Assembly (NCBI GenBank): GCA_963556195.1
Contig: OY744553.1
Location: 5,346,388-5,410,387, forward strand
Length of the DNA: 64,000 nucleotides
DNA from: Sepiola atlantica
Taxonomy: Eukaryota; Mollusca; Cephalopoda; Sepiida; Sepiolidae
Reading direction: 5' to 3'
Position numbers and translations under genes: made by a program. The notes beneath the pieces were generated by a model. The model did no database searches. It was not told where the DNA came from and saw only the letters and a program-made list of their open reading frames with translations. This document shows positions 59,850 to 64,000 of this stretch, in pieces (positions within the stretch are counted from its first letter, which is position 1; every line of letters begins with the position of its first letter).

Positions 59850-60155
59850 GCATATCAAAGAGTTTTCCGGTTAATTTATTTGGAACTGCGATTTTCGGCT
59901 GTTATGTAACTTGCACTCGCTGAACTCCAGTATTTAGTCTCAATAACAGTTATTAAAAAAAAAAAAATGGAAGAATTGAATATTAAACGAAAACGTTCTT
60001 TTTTTTTTTTTTTTTTTTTTGGTAATCATTACTATTAGCGACATTAAATATTTTAAAGGCAATACAGTTCGGAAATTAATCAAAAACAATTTATTTTGCT
60101 TTGCCGACTCATTTGTGACCTATTTGCGTCACAAAAATTAAATGTTTAATCTTCC

Positions 60156-60163
<8 letters not shown>

Positions 60164-60218
<55 letters not shown>
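60164..60218. repeat. (TA)n microsatellite
   Basis: About 55 bp of uninterrupted TA. Confidence 0.95.
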
Positions 60219-60221
<3 letters not shown>

Positions 60222-60483
60222 GTAAGTTTTTGAAAGGCTGTGGGCAATGCAATTCCGGGTAAGATGCAAGTTGAAAGGAAAGGAACAAAAACAATAACAA
60301 TAAATCGAATACGATATAAGACTTACTATTTATTTTTCCTTTTTTTTCCTTTTTTTTTTTCTTACATAACAGCAAGAGTGTTTTAGCTGTTCGTGTGATG
60401 TCCGGGTGATTAAAAATCACTATTTGATATTTCGGGAAAAGACATCCCTTTTTCAAAAATAATTCAAGCAAACTACCATTCTC

Positions 60484-60522
<39 letters not shown>

Positions 60523-60525
<3 letters not shown>

Positions 60526-60756
60526 GGTGTCTCAAAAAATGTACTCACTCGTAGAATGACGAGAAAACTTTTATTTATGAACATAGAGTGAAATGAAATA
60601 GCATCGAATACATGAGACAGATGTAATTGAAGAATCATGTTCGCAAATGTTCAAACTGATGACCATTATTGTTCAAACAAAGCATTTCTCTCTATGTACA
60701 TAAATAAAGGTTTTCTCGTCATTCTAAGAGTGAGTACATTTTTTTGAGACACCCTG
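60523..60756. mobile_element. Mariner MITE, 234 bp, ~65-bp inverted ends
   Basis: Both ends read cagggtgtctcaaaaaa(a)t gtactcactc (inverted), continuing as agaatgacgagaaaac. The insertion is in TA within a (TA)n tract. CAGGGTGTCYCAAAA is a known mariner-type end. The centre is about 100 bp and non-coding. A different family from the MITE at 53275. Confidence 0.9.
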
Positions 60757-60925
60757 TATATATATATAAAATAGTAAATCTGTGTGTGTGTGTGTGTCCA
60801 CCTGATCTTTGTAGTGAACATAAACCCAAACCGCTGGACAGAATTGCTTGAAAATTGGCATTTCGACTACTGACCTCTCAGTGAAAAAGTCATAGGCTTT
60901 ATAAGAAATATATCACTTCAACGTT

Positions 60926-61100
60926 GGGGGGTCCCCCCCCCCCCCCCCATGAAAACTGTTTTCCCTTAGATTCAAATGAAATTTAAACCATAGGTAAATG
61001 ACCAAGAATTATGTCTATTCCCAAAACTTCAGCAAATTTTAATAATATTAAGAGGGTTCGGGGGGGGGGGGGGGGGGGGGGGAGACCCCCCCCCCCCCCA
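60926..61100 (+). repeat. Long G-run facing C-runs
   Basis: C-run at about 60932-60948, then a G-run of about 27 at 61060-61082 region followed by gagac and 14 or more C's. G and C runs can pair or form quadruplex/i-motif structures. Exact lengths in such runs are unreliable in assemblies. Confidence 0.85.
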
Positions 61101-61209
61101 GGACACACACACACTGAAATTTGAACCAGAGTTCCACCGAAAATTCAAATAGGTTCAATTTCAATGAAACGTATACCTTATTTAATACATATTAAATAAG
61201 GATGATTTA

Positions 61210-61249
61210 CATAATATATATATATGTATATATATATGTATATATATAC

Positions 61250-61308
<59 letters not shown>
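61210..61308. repeat. (TA)n microsatellite
   Basis: About 100 bp of TA with occasional tgta units. Confidence 0.95.
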
Positions 61309-61312
<4 letters not shown>

Positions 61313-61325
61313 AAGCGAGAGCTAA

Positions 61326-61864
61326 TCTATATATATAAAACTCGATGCCTGTGATCTTTGTGTGTTCCCTATAGAAAGAAAGGTTAGAGAATCTACATAA
61401 AATCTAAAAGTGTATTCTTATGTAAAATTTACTGCAGAAGACAATGAACGTGTTCCGAATCTCTAAGGGAACTATGAGAGAATAACCCCCTTTAAAACTT
61501 CAAATTTATTCTATATTTATGAAATTTGAATCATATGTATAACATTTTCTGGGGAAGACAATGGAAGTGGTACCGAATCTCTACGTTTCCCTCTACGTGC
61601 TGAATATCTATGCCTCCACCTCTCTACGTGATCCATTAGGACAGAACCCCCCTTCAAATTTCAAATATGTATATTCGATTTTAATGAAATTTAAATTTAA
61701 ACCATGTGCATGAGACCCGAATTCAAAGAATTTTCCAACATTTCATCTTTCGATTATATTAAGAGGCGAAACAAGAGGAAGGGGAAAGAAAGTCATATGA
61801 TGTTATGAAAGTATATAGTAGTCACCCTTATTCAATCCCGAGCAACATCAAGTCTTCCTGCTAG
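61326..61864 (+). mobile_element. Non-autonomous Helitron, ~540 bp
   Basis: Starts a|tctatatatataaaactcg and ends cccgagcaacatcaagtctt cctgctag|t. It is bounded by A and T with no duplication, as Helitrons are. Related sequence starts at about 60765 (aaatagtaaatctgtgtgtg). No coding capacity. Confidence 0.65.
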
Positions 61865-61869
61865 TATAC

Positions 61870-62127
61870 AGACATATATATATATATATACATACATACA
61901 TACATACATATATATATATATGTATATATATACATACATATATATATATATGTATATATATACATACATATATATATATATATGTATATATATACATACA
62001 TATATATATATATATGTATATATATACATACATATATATATATATATGTATATATATACATACATATATATATATATATGTATATGTATATACATACATA
62101 TATATATATATGTATATATATACATAC

Positions 62128-62160
<33 letters not shown>

Positions 62161-62195
62161 CATACATATATATATATATATATATATGTATGTAT

Positions 62196-62288
<93 letters not shown>

Positions 62289-62435
62289 CATACATATATA
62301 TATATATATATGTATATATATACATACATATATATATGTATATATATACATACATATATATATATGTATATATATATACATACATATATATATATATATG
62401 TATATATATATACATACATATATATATGTATATAT

Positions 62436-62504
<69 letters not shown>

Positions 62505-62505
62505 C

Positions 62506-62540
<35 letters not shown>

Positions 62541-62571
62541 CATACATATATATATATATATATGTATATAT

Positions 62572-62625
<54 letters not shown>
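61870..62625. repeat. ~750-bp TA/TACATA compound microsatellite
   Basis: (TA)n blocks separated by regularly spaced tacatacatata and tgtatatatata units. All six frames stay open, giving Tyr/Ile frames that are not genes. Confidence 0.98.
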
Positions 62626-62628
<3 letters not shown>

Positions 62629-62635
62629 GTCTATG

Positions 62636-63005
62636 AGTTCCAGAGGCCAGCAGTACGAGGAAAGAAGCTACTTGAGTGGAAGGCTCTCCGACATCTGGGG
62701 ACCTCCACAGTGAATGAATGAGACCTAGCTGATTGTCGAGTTGGTCTAGTGAATTTACGTCGAGGGGGCACCAGAGTAGCCAATTCATCGGAGCATAATC
62801 CATTGAAGTATTTGTAAAACAAACATAAGGATGCTACATTGCGGCGATGGGACAGAGGCTGAAGCTTGGTTGACAGTGAGGGTCCTATTAGGTTAGCGAT
62901 TCTTTTTTTGTACCTTGTAAAGGAGGGAGATACTAGTGGATGGTGCACCAGCCCAGACGTGACAACAATACGCCATGCATGGGCGAATGGTGGCTTGTAC
63001 ATATG
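62636..63005 (-). pseudogene. Jockey/CR1-like LINE pol C-terminal fragment
   Basis: Minus strand: [93 protein letters not shown]. Close relative of 23178-23575. Upstream frame shift near 62940; the 3' end is cut off by the microsatellite. Confidence 0.85.
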
Positions 63006-63030
63006 TGTACTCTTTTTTATAGTAAGAATC

Positions 63031-63060
63031 CATCTTTTGAAAAGCCATGGCTTAAAGTAG
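63031..63060 (+). ncRNA. Half hammerhead remnant
   Basis: ttttgaaaagccatggctta keeps the GAA and stem III (AAGCC/GGCTT) of the Penelope hammerhead, but CTGATGA is lost. Confidence 0.5.
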
Positions 63061-63160
63061 AGAAAATGAATATCCTTTAATTGAATATACTTTGTGTGTA
63101 ACATGTAATAGATTTGTAATTGTCACACCTTTTATTTATTTTCTTTCATGTCTCTCTCTT

Positions 63161-63173
<13 letters not shown>

Positions 63174-63203
<30 letters not shown>
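63174..63203. repeat. (TA)n microsatellite
   Basis: TA tract adjoining the hammerhead SINE's 3' flank. Confidence 0.95.
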
Positions 63204-63206
<3 letters not shown>

Positions 63207-63215
63207 AATATTTGT

Positions 63216-63360
63216 TATTGTTTATTATCTATGTACGTATACCTTTCGTCCTTTTTCAATCGGGACTCATCAGCATAGAGATATGACTATTCACTACCGG
63301 TCATGCGATTCGAAACCCCGTCCGACGTCGCTAATCGCTGGGCCAATTGTAAACAGCGAA
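63216..63360 (-). mobile_element. tRNA-like SINE ending in a hammerhead ribozyme
   Basis: Minus strand: A-box ttggcccagcgattag (63331-63346), B-box ggtttcgaatcgc (63305-63317), then the hammerhead at 63228-63280. The surrounding unit 63234-63479 lies between two copies of a ~33-bp sequence (ataaatatttgttattgttt, attatctatg at 63202-63233 and 63480-63512), which looks like a target duplication or local repeat. Other family members: 38330, 48870, 54010. Confidence 0.75.
63228..63280 (-). ncRNA. Hammerhead ribozyme at SINE 3' end
   Basis: Minus strand: stem I TCTATG/CATAGA (6 bp, perfect), core CTGATGA (63267-63273), stem II GTCC/GGAC with an 11-nt loop, GAAA, short stem III, cleavage triplet GTA. 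All core positions are present. The weakest part is stem III, where consensus AC/GU appears as AG/GU. Confidence 0.8.
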
Positions 63361-63519
63361 TAAACTATGATAATTTTAACACTTTAACGGCAGCTTTGAC
63401 GTCGAGGCATTCTAAGCAAGTGACGTCATGCTGTGTTAATACTACCAATTACAGTGCTCTACTTTCAAGGAGCGACAAATAATAAATATTTGTTATTGTT
63501 TATTATCTATGAAGTCTTA

Positions 63520-63850
63520 TAAAGGTTTATAACTAAAAGATAACTTTTAGAGAATTAGACCTATTGTGAGGTGAGGAAAGCTCAATATACTGGATAGAGC
63601 AAAAATAAGGTGAGTCAATGAAAAATAGTTAAACCTGCAAATGGAAACAGGTCGATATCTTCAGTTGTTCAGAACAAGGAGCATTTAGTAAATAAAAATA
63701 TTTATTCTTCTTCTCTTTCAATTGCATTCCTTAAGCACGGCTTTTCAAAGATTAAAATCTTATCATCAGAGGAAGTAGTGATTGATAAGTTGACAGATAA
63801 GAACAGTCAATATTCAACATTTGGAAAAAGTTTTTTAAAAAAAAGTTCTT
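63520..63850 (-). mobile_element. Penelope terminal repeat
   Basis: actaaaagataacttttaga, gacctattgtgaggtgagga, aagctcaatatactggatag agc, the hammerhead, and aaaaagttc-rich sequence, in the order seen at 14560-14880. A further repeat of gatgagtcaatgaaaaatag at 63966-64000 suggests a tandem copy begins at the window end. Confidence 0.78.
63725..63776 (-). ncRNA. Hammerhead ribozyme in PLE terminal repeat
   Basis: Minus strand: stem I TTCCT/AGGAA, CTGATGA (63763-63769), stem II AAGAT/ATCTT with loop TTTA, GAA, stem III AAGC/GCTT with loop CGT, cleavage triplet TTA. Confidence 0.83.
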
Positions 63851-63922
63851 TTTAAAAGGTTTTAAAAGTTCAAACGGGTGTGTTTCAATGTAAATGAAAG
63901 TCACCAAATACGGAGATCCAAG

Positions 63923-63924
<2 letters not shown>

Positions 63925-63964
<40 letters not shown>
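63925..63964. repeat. (TA)n microsatellite
   Basis: 40-bp TA tract between two Penelope-end segments. Confidence 0.95.
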
Positions 63965-63967
<3 letters not shown>

Positions 63968-64000
63968 ATGAGTCAATGAAAAATAGTTAGACCTGTAAAT

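Noticed and set aside
61832..62803. Six overlapping Tyr/Ile frames of 231-323 codons
   Set aside because: Translation of the TA/TACATA microsatellite; both strands open equally.
1..64000. A second host protein-coding gene
   Set aside because: All other protein similarity I could see is to LINE, Penelope or mariner-type proteins. Remaining frames are short or low complexity.

Overview
This is a metazoan nuclear window: split gene with GT-AG introns, about 2% coding, and dense in transposable elements, satellites and long (TA)n tracts. The one host gene is ribose-5-phosphate isomerase (RPIA), plus strand, in eight coding exons from 10899 to 47125. A 726-nt coding sequence is spread over 36 kb. 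Intron bloat, RTE-like and Jockey/CR1-like LINEs, Penelope-like elements with hammerhead ribozymes, Helitrons, mariner and hAT MITEs and tRNA-derived SINEs suggest a large-genome lophotrochozoan. A mollusc, perhaps a cephalopod, is plausible, but the taxon is inference and not proven.

Layout. 1-4200: intergenic, with a perfect hairpin, a LINE scrap, a foldback element and RTE-type LINE fragments, one carrying a U2-snRNA-headed SINE with a clear target-site duplication. 4258-9395: a minus-strand Penelope-like element (reverse transcriptase plus GIY-YIG endonuclease) with hammerhead-bearing terminal repeats in inverted orientation at its two ends. 9400-10650: dispersed repeats beside (TA)n. 10560-10961: RPIA promoter region and exon 1. 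10962-24471 (intron 1): nested foldbacks, a 24-bp tandem repeat, a solo Penelope terminal repeat, a 123-bp tandem array, U2-headed SINEs and a LINE fragment. 24533-32041 (intron 2): a 3.3-kb satellite of 25 units of 132 bp, a LINE tail and a 31-bp minisatellite. Introns 3-7: minisatellites, a mariner-type transposase relic, several MITE families, a LINE tail with a C2H2 finger, a tRNA-derived SINE, a 500-nt polypyrimidine tract and a (CCAAG)n array.

47126-64000: RPIA 3' UTR with five tandem copies of a ~50-bp unit, degenerate telomere-like repeats, large inverted-repeat transposons, a 5S-rRNA-like segment, two mirror-image mariner MITEs, a 600-bp hAT MITE with a perfect 8-bp duplication, Helitron ends, a 730-bp TA/TACATA microsatellite, and a tRNA-like SINE ending in a well-formed hammerhead ribozyme.

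Only RPIA looks functional as a host gene (non-oxidative pentose phosphate pathway). The most interesting material is RNA-structural: two families of hammerhead ribozymes, one in Penelope terminal repeats and one at the 3' end of a tRNA-like SINE, both with compensatory base changes between copies; U2- and 5S-derived retroelements; and many long hairpins inside RPIA introns that would make double-stranded RNA in the pre-mRNA.
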